In this document: piece after piece, positions 17,064-25,899 of the stretch | How the letters are laid out: every line of letters begins with the position of its first letter | How positions within the stretch are numbered: the stretch's first letter is position 1 | DNA from: Psychrobacter glacincola | GTDB taxonomy: Bacteria; Pseudomonadota; Gammaproteobacteria; Pseudomonadales; Moraxellaceae | Length of the DNA stretch: 64,000 bases | Assembly (NCBI RefSeq): GCF_904846215.1 | Contig: NZ_CAJGZK010000006.1 | Coordinates: forward strand, 62,001-126,000 | Reading direction: 5' to 3' | Position numbers and translations under genes: made by a program | The notes under the pieces: generated by a model | What the model was told of the DNA's origin: nothing | The model's database searches: none | The model's input: only the letters and a program-made list of their open reading frames with translations

Positions 17064-17465
17064 CTACTCACCATAAATCTTGATGCCATTGGCAAAGCTA
17101 CAGCGCTGAATACGAGCGGATTGAACAATTGCATCACGTTCGCCGTACAGACGCGATAACTTGGCATCGCGAGCTTTAGTATTGTTGCTTTGACCAACCC
17201 CAAAGCTGATATTGGGGGATATGCCCCAGCGCCCTGCCGATATCCCAACACCAACGCCTGTCGATGCTAAGGTTGATTGCTCGTTGCGGGCAGCGTTTAC
17301 GTAACTATTAACACGGACATACTCTTGATTTAGTGCTTGACAATCATAGCTCTGATAGGTGCTTGGCGGGATATATTGCGGCGTAATATTGCCCGTAGAA
17401 GCACAGCCTGAGAGACCAAAGATGCCAGCGGTTGCTAGTAGTGCTGTTACAGTAAAAGTTTTCAT
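17064..17465 (-). CDS. Small lipoprotein of unknown function
   Basis: The 133-residue product starts with a signal peptide ending LSGC (Cys21), a good lipobox, so it is a predicted lipoprotein. The middle is glycine-rich (STGVGVGISAGRWG and SFGVGQ), and the C-terminal part has a helical DAKLSRLYGERDAI stretch and two further Cys residues. I do not recognise a named family. The ATG at 17465 is preceded by TGGAGC. It ends at the bidirectional terminator 16998-17034 and appears monocistronic. Confidence 0.75.
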   Translation of the reverse strand: MKTFTVTALLATAGIFGLSGCASTGNITPQYIPPSTYQSYDCQALNQEYVRVNSYVNAARNEQSTLASTGVGVGISAGRWGISPNISFGVGQSNNTKARDAKLSRLYGERDAIVQSARIQRCSFANGIKIYGE

Positions 17466-17598
17466 AGCGGCTCCAGTAGGCTAACATTGCGTTTTTATTT
17501 ATTTAAGATAGCAAAAATAATCTGATTAAGATATTGAAAATACATAGAATATTTAGTCATCTTCATTGCAGAGATAGTTGTGCTTATCTATGCACTGA

Positions 17599-17958
17599 TT
17601 AGAATAAGTTACCCGGTTTGGTAAAGGCAAGTATCACAATACCCACGTATGCTGCCCCAGCAATGAGAATACCGGTTTTTCTTTGACTGGCTGTTGCCGT
17701 ATTATTAAAGGCTTTTATACTGGCGCTGATAGCAGCCACAAGCAAGATGATTTTGGCAAATACCCACTGTACAGGTGCATTGGCACTCATCAATTGCATC
17801 AGCATCCCAACGCCGGAAAGAATGATAACAGCGTAGAGGATATGCGACGATATCTTGACCACGCGCGGTGCTTGCTTGTTGGCGCTTAATACCAGATAGC
17901 TTTGATATAAAAACAGCACAATCAACAGCACAGCCATGAGCATATGTAAGTGTTTCAT
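17599..17958 (-). CDS. SirB2 family integral membrane protein
   Basis: The 119-residue protein has four hydrophobic segments and starts MKHLHMLMAVLLIVLFL, typical of SirB2 (DUF/COG3094) proteins. The name comes from an early report on Salmonella invasion gene expression; the real function is unknown. ATG 17958 is preceded by AAAGGA. It lies 84 bp downstream of the bolA-like gene on the same strand. Confidence 0.83.
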   Translation of the reverse strand: MKHLHMLMAVLLIVLFLYQSYLVLSANKQAPRVVKISSHILYAVIILSGVGMLMQLMSANAPVQWVFAKIILLVAAISASIKAFNNTATASQRKTGILIAGAAYVGIVILAFTKPGNLF

Positions 17959-18042
17959 TGAATATAGTTTCCTTTAAAATTGCATTTTGTCATCTATAAC
18001 GTCTAATAATTTATAAAAAATAAGCACCATTTAGCTTTATTC

Positions 18043-18387
18043 TTAGCCTTTATTCTGTCCAGCACATAACGGACTATCAGGGTTTTGACCTTGCCACTCT
18101 GTCGGTGTATAGGCGTGAATCGCCAACGCATGAATTTGACCACCTTTTGAGGTCAATAACGCATCTGCCAAATGATAAACCATTTGATGACGGGCAACCA
18201 AGCGCTTGCCTGTAAAGGCGTCACTGACCATGATAAGTTTAAAATGACTCTCTTTACCATCAAAGTAACCGGCATGATTCATGGATTCATTAACCAGTTG
18301 CATATGTAGCGGTTGTAATTCTTGCAGCTGATGACTAAGGGCGTCAGCAGTAGGGGTGATATTGGTAGTAGGGGTGATGGTAGTCAT
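18043..18387 (-). CDS. bolA: BolA family protein
   Basis: The 114-residue protein has the BolA core: residues 28-110 include MNHAGYFDGKESHFKLIMVSD, a helix after RLVARHQMVY, and the conserved IHALAIHAYTPTEW. BolA proteins work with monothiol glutaredoxins in iron-sulfur trafficking and affect cell shape; some bind DNA. A Thr/Pro-rich N-terminal extension of about 15 residues precedes the domain. ATG 18387 follows AAAGGA. SirB2 lies downstream on the same strand. Confidence 0.87.
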   Translation of the reverse strand: MTTITPTTNITPTADALSHQLQELQPLHMQLVNESMNHAGYFDGKESHFKLIMVSDAFTGKRLVARHQMVYHLADALLTSKGGQIHALAIHAYTPTEWQGQNPDSPLCAGQNKG

Positions 18388-18507
18388 AACAATCCTTTAT
18401 TCTATTACGCATGATTATCGTTAGACAATATATTGTCGCCATTATAGCAGACGCCGATAGTGAGTCTGCAGGGTATTAATGGACTGAATTCTATGAGTGA
18501 CAGGTAT

Positions 18508-18547
18508 AAAAAAGCAGAGCGCCACATGATGATGTAGGCTCTGCTTG
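18508..18547 (-). terminator. Rho-independent terminator after the M48 protease gene
   Basis: The perfect stem AAGCAGAGC / GCTCTGCTT has a 17-nt loop; read on the - strand it is followed by a run of six T. It ends the gene at 18596-19408. Confidence 0.78.
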
Positions 18548-18595
18548 TCTTAATTTATGATTATCTGCTTCAAAAGCTCTGCCTAACAAACACTC

Positions 18596-19408
18596 TTAAC
18601 GACGTGCTCTTTGATAGAGAGGCATCACCTTTGGCATCAATGACTGCAACTCAGCGATACGATTGTTACTGCTTGGGTGAGTGCTTAAAAATTGTGGTGG
18701 CTCGCCTTGGCTGGCGCGCTGCATTTTTTGCCACAAGGTAATAGCGGCTTGTGGATTGTATCCTGCACGTGCCATTAGCTCAAGACCAATCTGATCCGCT
18801 TCAGCTTCTTGGGTACGACTGTGCGGACGGCTAAGACCTAAGTCTCCTGCAACGTTTGCAATTTGAGCTTGTCCTTGTGACAGACCAAAGATACTTGCTG
18901 CAACACCGATACCGGTCTGAGTCGCGTATTGGCGTGATAGACGTTCACGTGAATGCTCACGTAGGGCATGAGACATTTCATGACCCATAATCGCAGCGAT
19001 TTCGTCATCAGTTAAATTCAGACGATCAATAATGCCTGTGTAAAACATAATTTTACCGCCCGGCATGACAAACGCATTCAGCTCGTTAGATTTAATCGTG
19101 TGTACTTCCCATGGCCATTTTGCAGCATCAGGGCGATAGACGCCAACTTGACCGACCAAACGATTAGAGATTTTTTTAAGGCGATTCAGCTGAGCGGTAT
19201 TGGTATCAAGCAAACGGCGCGCTCTTGCTTCTTGTACCGTTTTATTATAGCTCTGCGCTGATAGCTGCAATACTTGCTCGCTCGATACCAATAGCAGCTG
19301 CTGACGATCAACGCCGACCGCACCCGTACTGGTTGTGCTAGTACAGCCTGTTAGTGCCAGTGCTGACAATGAAGCCGCCATGACTGTCGTGGTAAGTAAT
19401 TTTTTCAT
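18596..19408 (-). CDS. M48 family metallopeptidase, lipoprotein (LoiP/YcaL-like)
   Basis: The 270-residue product has a signal peptide with lipobox LTGC (Cys22) and the zinc motif HEMSH in GHEMSHALREHSRER (about residue 155). The third ligand is in SRTQEAEADQIGLELMARAGY, and a typical THPSSNNRIAEL ends the domain. This matches single-domain periplasmic M48 proteases of the LoiP/YcaL/BepA group, which take part in outer membrane quality control. The start at 19408 is chosen because MKKLL begins a normal signal peptide; the frame is open to 19462. It appears monocistronic with a terminator at 18508-18547. Confidence 0.9.
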   Translation of the reverse strand: MKKLLTTTVMAASLSALALTGCTSTTSTGAVGVDRQQLLLVSSEQVLQLSAQSYNKTVQEARARRLLDTNTAQLNRLKKISNRLVGQVGVYRPDAAKWPWEVHTIKSNELNAFVMPGGKIMFYTGIIDRLNLTDDEIAAIMGHEMSHALREHSRERLSRQYATQTGIGVAASIFGLSQGQAQIANVAGDLGLSRPHSRTQEAEADQIGLELMARAGYNPQAAITLWQKMQRASQGEPPQFLSTHPSSNNRIAELQSLMPKVMPLYQRARR

Positions 19409-19646
19409 AGTAAAGGTCCTCGCTATAAGAATAAGTGGGAAAATAAAAGTAAATAAAATCAATGTTGATAGAGTAGAGGCAAGGGAAGCTTATTATTGAC
19501 GTTCTACTACCTTCTCACAATCTACTAAAACAGTGAAATTCTACCTGAACCGTTCTTGTGCATAAGTATAATTATGTTAACTGTTGAAAACCAATAGAGC
19601 AAAAGTAACAATACAAGGTAGGATTGTAAGTGACACCACTGCATAA

Positions 19647-19794
19647 TATAGTCAGTTCAAAATAAAAGCGCTACGATTGTAATAATATGCTATTGGCTAT
19701 AAACTTTTTGCAGCCTCTGTCACGCCTGCGAACAGCAAGCAAGAAAAAATTATAGCCAATAGCACTGTATCGTTTTAAAAATGGATCAACTATA
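19647..19794 (+). repeat. Dispersed hairpin element copy 4 (subfamily C, ends inverted relative to core)
   Basis: The core is GCAGCCTCTGTCACGCC then CAGCAAGCAAG, with arms GCTATTGGCTATAA and TTATAGCCAATAGC. The left end TATAGTCAGTTC resembles the right end of subfamily B and the right end GGATCAACTATA resembles B's left end, so the core is flipped relative to the ends. Confidence 0.83.
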
Positions 19795-19975
19795 TGCTGA
19801 TAGTATGGTTCAGCAAAGATACACTAGGCTAAAGAGCGAAGTAGGCCAATGATTTATAAAAATAATTGCGTATTGACGATTAAAAAATAAACCATAAAAT
19901 CAATTATATGTGAGCATTACTGTTTTAATAAAAGCCTAAAAGTAGCAACACTGTTGAAAAATTTAAAAAAACCTG

Positions 19976-20003
19976 TTGACACGCTCAGGATATTTGCTAA
20001 AAT
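19976..20003 (+). promoter_or_regulatory. Sigma-70 promoter for tRNA-Gly
   Basis: A consensus TTGACA (19976-19981) is followed by a 16-bp spacer and TAAAAT (19998-20003), about 47 bp upstream of the tRNA 5' end. The strong -35 fits a stable RNA gene. Confidence 0.75.
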
Positions 20004-20050
20004 AGCCAGCCTATCGAGACGTAGTAGTAAATGACTTACGAATTGATTCA

Positions 20051-20125
20051 GCGGGAATAGCTCAGTGGTAGAGCATAACCTTGCCAAGGTTGGGGTCGAG
20101 AGTTCGAATCTCTTTTCCCGCTCCA
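20051..20125 (+). tRNA. tRNA-Gly (anticodon GCC)
   Basis: The sequence begins GCGGGAATAGCTCAG, has the anticodon loop TTGCCAA between AACC and GGTT, the T-arm GTTCGAATC, and ends TTCCCGC-T-CCA with an encoded CCA tail. The acceptor stem GCGGGAA / TTCCCGC pairs perfectly. It reads GGC and GGU glycine codons. It is followed by a strong terminator and appears to be a single-tRNA transcription unit. Confidence 0.97.
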
Positions 20126-20146
20126 AATATGGCTTGAAAAAGCACT

Positions 20147-20187
20147 AAAGCCTCACTTCTTATAATAAGAAGTGAGGCTTTTTTTAT
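20147..20187 (+). terminator. Rho-independent terminator after tRNA-Gly
   Basis: A perfect 14-bp stem AAGCCTCACTTCTT / AAGAAGTGAGGCTT with a short loop is followed by a T-run. Confidence 0.93.
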
Positions 20188-20652
20188 GGGTTAATCTAAG
20201 TGTCTAAAATTTGAGTTAACAATCAGTTAGCAGTATATGCAGCTCATGGCAATGCCTATAGTGGCACGATAATCGGTCAACTATAAATCATTACAAAAAG
20301 TGCATGAACCTAGCACATTAAAACAAGCCATCCCACGCATAATTATTTCTAGTCAGCGCGGCGATTACAATCGCATTGAAAATGGTTATATTGGCAACTG
20401 CTTAATCTTAAGATTAATGCATGTATTAGCTAGCTACTTTCAGTACCTATCTATAGTTACAGTATCTTAAAAACGCTACAGTGCTGCTGGTATAAATTTT
20501 TTGCAGCCTCTGTCTGCGTAGGCACAGCAAGCAAGAAAAATTAATATCAGCAGTACTTGATGTATCGATATTACTTTTCCCTGACTATATTAGTACTTAT
20601 CTATTCAATAGTGCTGTAAATGAGCTGAGCACAATTATACTAAGGAATCATT
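20188..20652. other. Gap between tRNA-Gly and the HdhA-like gene
   Basis: The only defined structure is repeat copy 5 (20452-20589). In 20260-20450 a frame of about 65 codons runs on + without a credible start or ribosome site and ends inside the repeat. I regard it as chance or a decayed fragment. The promoter of the downstream dehydrogenase should lie at 20590-20640. Confidence 0.4.
20452..20589 (+). repeat. Dispersed hairpin element copy 5 (subfamily A)
   Basis: This is a typical 138-bp A copy: left TATAGTTACAGTATC, core GCAGCCTCTGTCTGCGTAGG then CACAGCAAGCAAG, right CCCTGACTATA. The arms TGCTGGTATAAATTTT and AATTAATATCAGCA pair. Confidence 0.88.
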
Positions 20653-21444
20653 ATGCAAGAATTTCAACATAAAGCGTTTAACGAACTATTCGATTTGTCA
20701 GGTAAAGTTGCCATTGTGACGGGCGGTGCAAATGGCATCGGTAAAGCCACGGCGCTACGTTTGGCAGAAGCGGGTGCTAACATTGCCATTGCCGATTTAA
20801 AACTTGAAGATGCACGAGCAGCGGTAAAAGATATTGAGGCGCTTGGTGTCAAAGCGCTTGCCGTAGAATGTAATATTTTAAAAGATGATGATTTGGTCGC
20901 TATGGTCGATAAAGTGGTCGCTGAGTTTGGGTCTGTGAACGTCTTAATCAACAATGCAGGCGGCGGTGGCGGCGGTCGTGAAAACCCAGATACAGCATCG
21001 GTCGATGACATTCGCCGTGATTTTGAATTAAACGTCTTTAGTGGTTGGCGCTTGAGTCAATTGTGCGCGCCGCATATGAAAGCGTCAGGGTATGGCTCGA
21101 TTGTATTTACCACTTCGATGTCAAGTATCAATAAAAGCCCAAATATGAGTGGCTATGCAGGCTCCAAAGCGGCGGTCAATCACATGGTGGCAAACTTAGC
21201 CCATGATTTTGGTCCTGAAGTGCGTGTCAATGCGGTCGGTCCAGGGGCGACGCGTACTGATGCTTTAAAAACAGTACTAACGCCAGAGATTGAGAAGAAA
21301 ATGTTAGCAAATACGCCTATTAAACGTCTAGGTGAAGCTGATGATATCGCCGGTGCTATGTTGTATTTTGCTGCGCCGATATCGACTTGGGTGAGCGGTC
21401 AGACCATATTTGTGAATGGCGGTGGTGTGCAGACTTTGGATTAA
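20653..21444 (+). CDS. Short-chain dehydrogenase similar to 7-alpha-hydroxysteroid dehydrogenase (HdhA)
   Basis: The 263-residue SDR has the NAD(P)-binding TGGANGIGK (about residue 25), the NNAGGGG motif, and the catalytic Ser...Tyr-x-x-x-Lys (SGYAGSK). The C-terminal part (TPEIEKKML, TPIKRLG, NGGGVQ) closely resembles E. coli HdhA. Substrate could be a steroid, another secondary alcohol or an acyl chain, since SDR substrates cannot be read from sequence. ATG 20653 is preceded by AAGGAATC. Dispersed repeats lie on both sides, so it is transcribed alone. Confidence 0.85.
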   Translation: MQEFQHKAFNELFDLSGKVAIVTGGANGIGKATALRLAEAGANIAIADLKLEDARAAVKDIEALGVKALAVECNILKDDDLVAMVDKVVAEFGSVNVLINNAGGGGGGRENPDTASVDDIRRDFELNVFSGWRLSQLCAPHMKASGYGSIVFTTSMSSINKSPNMSGYAGSKAAVNHMVANLAHDFGPEVRVNAVGPGATRTDALKTVLTPEIEKKMLANTPIKRLGEADDIAGAMLYFAAPISTWVSGQTIFVNGGGVQTLD

Positions 21445-21463
21445 TAGACAGTAGCTTTTACGA

Positions 21464-21607
21464 TATAGGTGATCCACTTTTAAAAGAGTACAGAACTATT
21501 GGGATTAATTATTCGCAGCCTCTGTCGGCTAGCTACAGCAAGCAAGAAAAATTAACCCCAGTAGTGCTTTATAACATTTGTATTTCTTTTATTTAGGACT
21601 GACTATA
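21464..21607 (+). repeat. Dispersed hairpin element copy 6 (subfamily B)
   Basis: The left end is TATAGGTGATCCACTTTTAA, the core GCAGCCTCTGTCGGCTAGC then CAGCAAGCAAG, and the right end TTTAGGACTGACTATA. It begins 20 bp after the dehydrogenase stop, so it may act as its 3' hairpin. Confidence 0.87.
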
Positions 21608-21767
21608 GTAACGGCACTTAATAAGAGATTGGGTGCCGTTTCTTTATTGTATAAACGCAACTTTTGACGTATCCCTTTTATTTAGAATTGGCTATATTAA
21701 AAATATAGAAAAAAATAGTTTAGAAAATAACATTAAAAATAATATCGACTCTCATTATTTAATTTAG

Positions 21768-22223
21768 CTATGATTCACTGGCGCGCTTACGACCCATTAA
21801 GCTATTGGCAACCCATGCTGGACCAATCAGCAAGAATTTTAAATCTTCAAAAAAAGACGGTTTTTTACCTTCGATTTTATGACCGATAAACTGTCCAATC
21901 CATGCGACCACAAAGAGGGATGCCCAAACTTTAAAACCCCAAGGCAATAACGCCATTACTGAAATACAGATTAAGATAAACATGGCCATCGCCATAAATA
22001 GTGGCGTCGATAAGCGCATATAAAATAACAGTACCAAGGCGCTCATTATCAAGGTAAACCAGACAGATAGCGACATTCCCATCCCGAGTAAACTGACAAA
22101 AATAGCCGGAACACAAAGCCAATGGATTTTTTTATTGATAAGGTTTTGATGACTGACCGAGTACTCACTGAGCCATTGCTCAAGCGTGCGTTTGGACATT
22201 CGTGGTTGACGATTACGAGACAT
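21768..22223 (-). CDS. DUF962 / Mpo1-like membrane protein
   Basis: The 151-residue protein has the family pattern YSVSHQNLINKKIHWLCVP near residue 20, two to four hydrophobic segments, and WIGQFIGHKIEGKKPSFFEDL near residue 115. These give the His residues shared with yeast Mpo1 (YGL010W), an Fe-dependent 2-hydroxy fatty acid dioxygenase. The bacterial reaction is not established. ATG 22223 follows GGGAGG. It is transcribed alone, downstream of pnuC on the same strand with a 215-bp gap. Confidence 0.85.
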   Translation of the reverse strand: MSRNRQPRMSKRTLEQWLSEYSVSHQNLINKKIHWLCVPAIFVSLLGMGMSLSVWFTLIMSALVLLFYMRLSTPLFMAMAMFILICISVMALLPWGFKVWASLFVVAWIGQFIGHKIEGKKPSFFEDLKFLLIGPAWVANSLMGRKRASES

Positions 22224-22438
22224 ACTAACCTCCCTGTTAGTAAATGAATGGCTGATAATAGATAAAAAACTGATCTACTTGCAACTACCAGTTGTAGCAC
22301 TAATCGGAGCAATCCGCCATTTTATCTGTTAGACCGTAGAGTCAAATACTCTAATCTAAAATGTAAAATCTAAAATTCTTTCATTTACTCAAGCTGAAGT
22401 GCCACACTATTTTTCATATAGAATCGGCCTATTGCTCT

Positions 22439-23200
22439 TTATTTTCTGATGTGTATTGGTGTCTCTATCGATTCTTGCTCACTGCGATACCATTCATAGA
22501 GCCCGACAAACGAGTTTACTTGATAAACCATGGTCTGAATGGCAAAGATATAATTGCCAGACATGAGGTTTACGGTCAGCCAGACGAAGTTGGACAAAAT
22601 CCATAACCACCAGTTAAAAGAATAACGCAGAATCATTGCTGCCTGAGCGGTGATAGAAAGCACAAAGGCGATGACGTTAATCCAAAAGAAAGAGATAAGG
22701 CCCAAAAATTTACTATTATCATCTTCAACGACAGCATAACCATAGCTTGCCAATAGATTATTAACCGTTGGAAATAATGCCAGTCCAATCACCATAAAGC
22801 TAATGGTCAGTAGCCAAATCCATTTGCTCGCAGATTTGGGTACCATATCACCATCGGCATCGGTATGCTTTGACCAATAAAAAATACCATAAACGTGGGT
22901 AAAGAAATTGAACAATGGCGCAAGCATCAGACCGACAGCGCCAGAGGTCGCTTGTACAACGACTTCACCAGCTGTCGCGCCCATACCAAAGCCATTACCT
23001 AAGATATTTTTTCGAAAGGACAGCGACACGACACATACCAGTCCAATGAAAGACACGCCTAAGTAAAACCAATCGAGCGTCGTATGTTCGGTGGTCAGCC
23101 AAAATCCTGCAGATAGAGCAAGCACGCCGAAAACGAACCAAATGACAATCCATTGTATGGCCCATTTTCCAGTGATATTGTCTAGTAGCTGAATGCGCAT
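22439..23200 (-). CDS. pnuC: Nicotinamide riboside transporter PnuC
   Basis: The 253-residue membrane protein has about seven hydrophobic segments and the PnuC pattern of aromatic residues: WWLWILSNFVW, then YQVNSFVGLYEWYRS at the C-terminus. PnuC imports nicotinamide riboside by facilitated diffusion, trapped by phosphorylation. It lies 65 bp downstream of nadR on the same strand, so kinase and transporter form one salvage operon. ATG 23200 is preceded by TAGGAA. Confidence 0.92.
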   Translation of the reverse strand: MRIQLLDNITGKWAIQWIVIWFVFGVLALSAGFWLTTEHTTLDWFYLGVSFIGLVCVVSLSFRKNILGNGFGMGATAGEVVVQATSGAVGLMLAPLFNFFTHVYGIFYWSKHTDADGDMVPKSASKWIWLLTISFMVIGLALFPTVNNLLASYGYAVVEDDNSKFLGLISFFWINVIAFVLSITAQAAMILRYSFNWWLWILSNFVWLTVNLMSGNYIFAIQTMVYQVNSFVGLYEWYRSEQESIETPIHIRK

Positions 23201-23265
23201 AGCGTTATATTCCTAAAATAAATAATGGTGTCAGAAAGGTTTTTTCATTGGGAGATGGCTATCTA

Positions 23266-24312
23266 TTACCGCTGTTGACCATAAACATACTGGTCGATGA
23301 ATAATAACGCCTGCTGATAGCGCGCATCATAATCTGGCTGATCAATCATATGCGGCTCGATATAATGACGGGCAAAAATATCCAATAGCCGCTGCTCAAA
23401 ACGACTACGTGCTTCAGGTGTGCCCAAAGAGCGCATGCCATCGTCAACCCATGGCGTATTGTTATCGAGCATAATCGTATGGTCTAAACGAAACTCATCA
23501 ATACAAGCCGCCATAAAAGGGTGGCTGCGACCTTCGTATTCCTCACAAAATGCTTGGGTTGTCACAAAATCGGTATCAATAATCGTTACGGGCGCTGTGG
23601 CGGCGCTTTTAGCATCACGAATGGCTTGCGCATGGTGCAGGGCAATGGGACCGTAATCACTGTATTGTAGCCCAATTTCGGTGCCGCCCAAATCTGTAAC
23701 GACATAAACCCGCCCCATCTCAAGCGCAAAACTGGCACCGTAATAATTGGCAAGTTTGTGTACCAGTGTGGTCTTACCTGAGCTTTCTCCGCCGACGATA
23801 GCAACCGTCTTAGTATAGTCACTGCGTGCTTGTGGATGTAGCGCTGACCAATGGGCGACCGGATTGCGTGCAATAGCATAAGAGTCAAATTCAGGCTGTA
23901 ATGTGGTCGTAACTATCTGCATGGTTAGCTGCTTACAAAAAGCAGACTGTGCCAATGGATGATTCTGTGCGACAAATAATACGGTTTTGGCTGGTAAATT
24001 TAACGCCTCTGCTAGACGTTTCAGCTTGGCATTGCTGACAGTAATATCAATGGTCACATCGGCGAAGCTTTCATGTACTGGCAGCTCAATCTCATCAGTG
24101 GTATGAATATGAACAAAAGGCAAATCTGCACATGCCATCTGCAACCAGCGTGCTTTATCTTGCAAAGTAATTTTAAAATCTGGATGTGGTGAAGGATGCG
24201 CCATGATGACGATATGTAAGGTTTTTGCTTGTCCTGCTGCGTCCAATATACTGCGCATGTGTCCTAAATGTAGCGGCTCAAAATGCCCAATCATCAATCC
24301 TGACTCGTACAT
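23266..24312 (-). CDS. nadR: NadR-type NMN adenylyltransferase / ribosylnicotinamide kinase
   Basis: The 348-residue protein has an N-terminal nucleotidyltransferase (GHFEPLHLGHMRSI, an HxGH-type site) and a C-terminal kinase with Walker A GGESSGKTT near residue 175. It lacks the N-terminal helix-turn-helix found in enterobacterial NadR, so it is an enzyme only and not a repressor. It phosphorylates nicotinamide riboside and adenylylates NMN to NAD. ATG 24312 is preceded by AAGGACAGCT. The pnuC gene follows. Confidence 0.92.
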   Translation of the reverse strand: MYESGLMIGHFEPLHLGHMRSILDAAGQAKTLHIVIMAHPSPHPDFKITLQDKARWLQMACADLPFVHIHTTDEIELPVHESFADVTIDITVSNAKLKRLAEALNLPAKTVLFVAQNHPLAQSAFCKQLTMQIVTTTLQPEFDSYAIARNPVAHWSALHPQARSDYTKTVAIVGGESSGKTTLVHKLANYYGASFALEMGRVYVVTDLGGTEIGLQYSDYGPIALHHAQAIRDAKSAATAPVTIIDTDFVTTQAFCEEYEGRSHPFMAACIDEFRLDHTIMLDNNTPWVDDGMRSLGTPEARSRFEQRLLDIFARHYIEPHMIDQPDYDARYQQALLFIDQYVYGQQR

Positions 24313-24445
24313 AGCTGTCCTTATTTACATTTACTGAGTGCAATTTATTTTTAGTGGTCTAGAGTTTTCGGTATTTATGAGCATGGTATAAAGGTTTTCG
24401 ATGACTTACCCGTAGATTATTGTAAATTGGCGTTATTTCATAGCG

Positions 24446-24581
24446 TATAGTCAAAATATCTTAAAAACGCTACGGTACTGCGGGTACAAATTTTTTGCAG
24501 CCTCTGTCTGCGTAGGCACAGCAAGCAAGAAAAATTGATACCAGCAGTACCTAATGTGTCGATATTACTTTTCATGACATA
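24446..24581 (+). repeat. Dispersed hairpin element copy 7 (subfamily A)
   Basis: The left end is TATAGTCAAAATATC, the core GCAGCCTCTGTCTGCGTAGG then CACAGCAAGCAAG, and the right end slightly degenerate (TTCATGACATA). Arms TACTGCGGGTACAAATTT and AATTGATACCAGCAGTA pair with mismatches. Confidence 0.84.
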
Positions 24582-24882
24582 TTTTTTAACAAAATCATGA
24601 TTTATGTGTTTATCACATTTGCGTTTTATCAGACTGTGGCTCTTATAAATAACCCATCATTTTTAAGATGGAATAATAGAGTCTAAGCGTTTGGTTTAAT
24701 GAGAGAATATCCTATATGTAACAAAATTTGTAATATGCGAGAAACAAAGCTATCTCCGAAACATTTTGAAATAACTATTTAAAATCAGGGGTTTACGAGA
24801 GTTAATGAGAGGTTAGGGTAAGCTTAAGTAGCATAAACTCACAAAGTACGTCTATATACTCAACAGATAGAATATAAATGCT

Positions 24883-24891
24883 TGCTATAAT
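24883..24891 (+). promoter_or_regulatory. Possible extended -10 promoter for the PspC-domain gene
   Basis: TGCTATAAT at 24883-24891 is a perfect extended -10 element, with no good -35. It lies 111 bp upstream of the TTG start at 25002. Confidence 0.4.
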
Positions 24892-25001
24892 AATTTATAA
24901 GTTCAAAGGTAAGCACAAGACAGCTTTAACGTCTTCAGAATAAAATAATAAAGCCGTTTATAAGAACCGTACTAAAATAAATATAAAAAGAGGTATTTGA
25001 T

Positions 25002-25214
25002 TTGGCTAAGTTAGCAAAATTACATCGTTCACAGAACAATCGCATGATTGCGGGCGTGATGGGCGGCATTGCAGAATATGTCGGCTGGTCACCAACGTGG
25101 GTAAGGTTACTGTTTTTTATTGTTTCAACCTTGAGTGCAGGAGTACCTGGTATTTTGATTTATATCATTTTATGGATCATCATGCCAAAAGCGACCAACC
25201 AATCGTATCAATAA
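25002..25214 (+). CDS. PspC-domain small membrane protein
   Basis: The 70-residue protein consists of one PspC domain: LHRSQNNRMIAGVMGGIAEY followed by WVRLLFFIV and a C-terminal hydrophobic segment ending WIIMPKA. PspC proteins sense envelope stress, but stand-alone PspC domains without PspA/PspB are common and of unknown role. The start is a TTG at 25002, preceded by AGAGGT; no ATG is available. It is monocistronic, with a terminator at 25381-25411. Confidence 0.86.
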   Translation: MAKLAKLHRSQNNRMIAGVMGGIAEYVGWSPTWVRLLFFIVSTLSAGVPGILIYIILWIIMPKATNQSYQ

Positions 25215-25380
25215 AGTTGAGATAAGTATGAATGAATTTAGGTTTTTCCAAAGCAATCAATTCTAAAAAGCTAAGTTCTAAAAAGCTAAGTTTGAAAAAT
25301 AAGGCAATAAAAAAATAAAAGCCGACTAAAAAACAAAAAGCCTGATCAATCAGGATGCCAAAGACATACCTTTCCTCCTG

Positions 25381-25411
25381 CCCGAATGCTCACGCATTTG
25401 GGTATTTTTTT
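25381..25411 (+). terminator. Rho-independent terminator downstream of pspC
   Basis: A stem CCCGAATGC / GCATTTGGG with one G-T pair and a TCAC loop is followed by TATTTTTTT. Confidence 0.75.
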
Positions 25412-25555
25412 ATTTGCACTATTGGTGTTTGCGATATCAGAATTTACCCATAAATGAGTCATAACGCTGGCTATTTTTGCATGCTGGCTATTTTTGCATA
25501 TTGGCACTCCTATATAAGTCAGATACCGTATCAGGCTCGCTTATTTTGCTATACG

Positions 25556-25693
25556 TATAGTTAAAATACTCTAAAAACGCTACGGTACTGTGGGTACAAA
25601 TTTTTTGCAGCCTCTGTCTGCATGGGCACAGCAAGCAAGAAAAATTGATACCAGCAGTACATAATGTGTCGATGTTACTTTTCACTGACTATA
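25556..25693 (+). repeat. Dispersed hairpin element copy 8 (subfamily A)
   Basis: A 138-bp copy: left TATAGTTAAAATACTC, core GCAGCCTCTGTCTGCATGGG then CACAGCAAGCAAG, right CACTGACTATA. Confidence 0.87.
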
Positions 25694-25899
25694 GTACTTT
25701 CATTCGCCTTTCTGGTATCTAAATTATCTTGAACCGACCATACGATATAAATTTAGTTCAGGTAGATATAGATAAAATAGTCAATTTTTAGTAAGGTAAG
25801 CAGGCAAAAGCTAAGCAGGCAAATAGCCTCGTTGCCTTGTAGGCGATACGAGCGCCATCAAAGATTTATTTTATAACACTCATTCACAGTGGCTTTATT

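Larger units (their letters stand above)
24313..25001. other. Gap between nadR and pspC
   Basis: This 689-bp stretch contains repeat copy 7 (24446-24581) and otherwise AT-rich sequence with no believable gene on either strand. The nadR promoter should lie at 24320-24440 and the pspC promoter near 24860-24900. Confidence 0.5.
25215..25899. other. Gap between pspC and glyQ
   Basis: It contains two small tandem duplications (15-bp unit twice at 25261-25290; 17-bp unit GCTGGCTATTTTTGCAT twice at 25466-25499). It also contains a perfect palindrome CCTGATCAATCAGG at 25341-25354, a terminator at 25381-25411 and repeat copy 8. No gene is apparent. Confidence 0.5.

Noticed and set aside
19917..20126. 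A 69-codon - strand frame containing EREKRFELSTPTLAR
   Set aside because: It is the antisense translation of the tRNA-Gly gene and its flank; such frames are a known false gene type.
20260..20475. Frame of about 65 codons (QAIPRIIISSQRGDYN...) on +
   Set aside because: It has no start codon or ribosome site, a stop just upstream, and it ends inside a repeat; no family recognised.
24313..25001. Possible riboswitch or NAD-linked leader upstream of nadR
   Set aside because: The region upstream of nadR holds repeat copy 7 but no recognisable NAD-binding RNA motif; I cannot support one.
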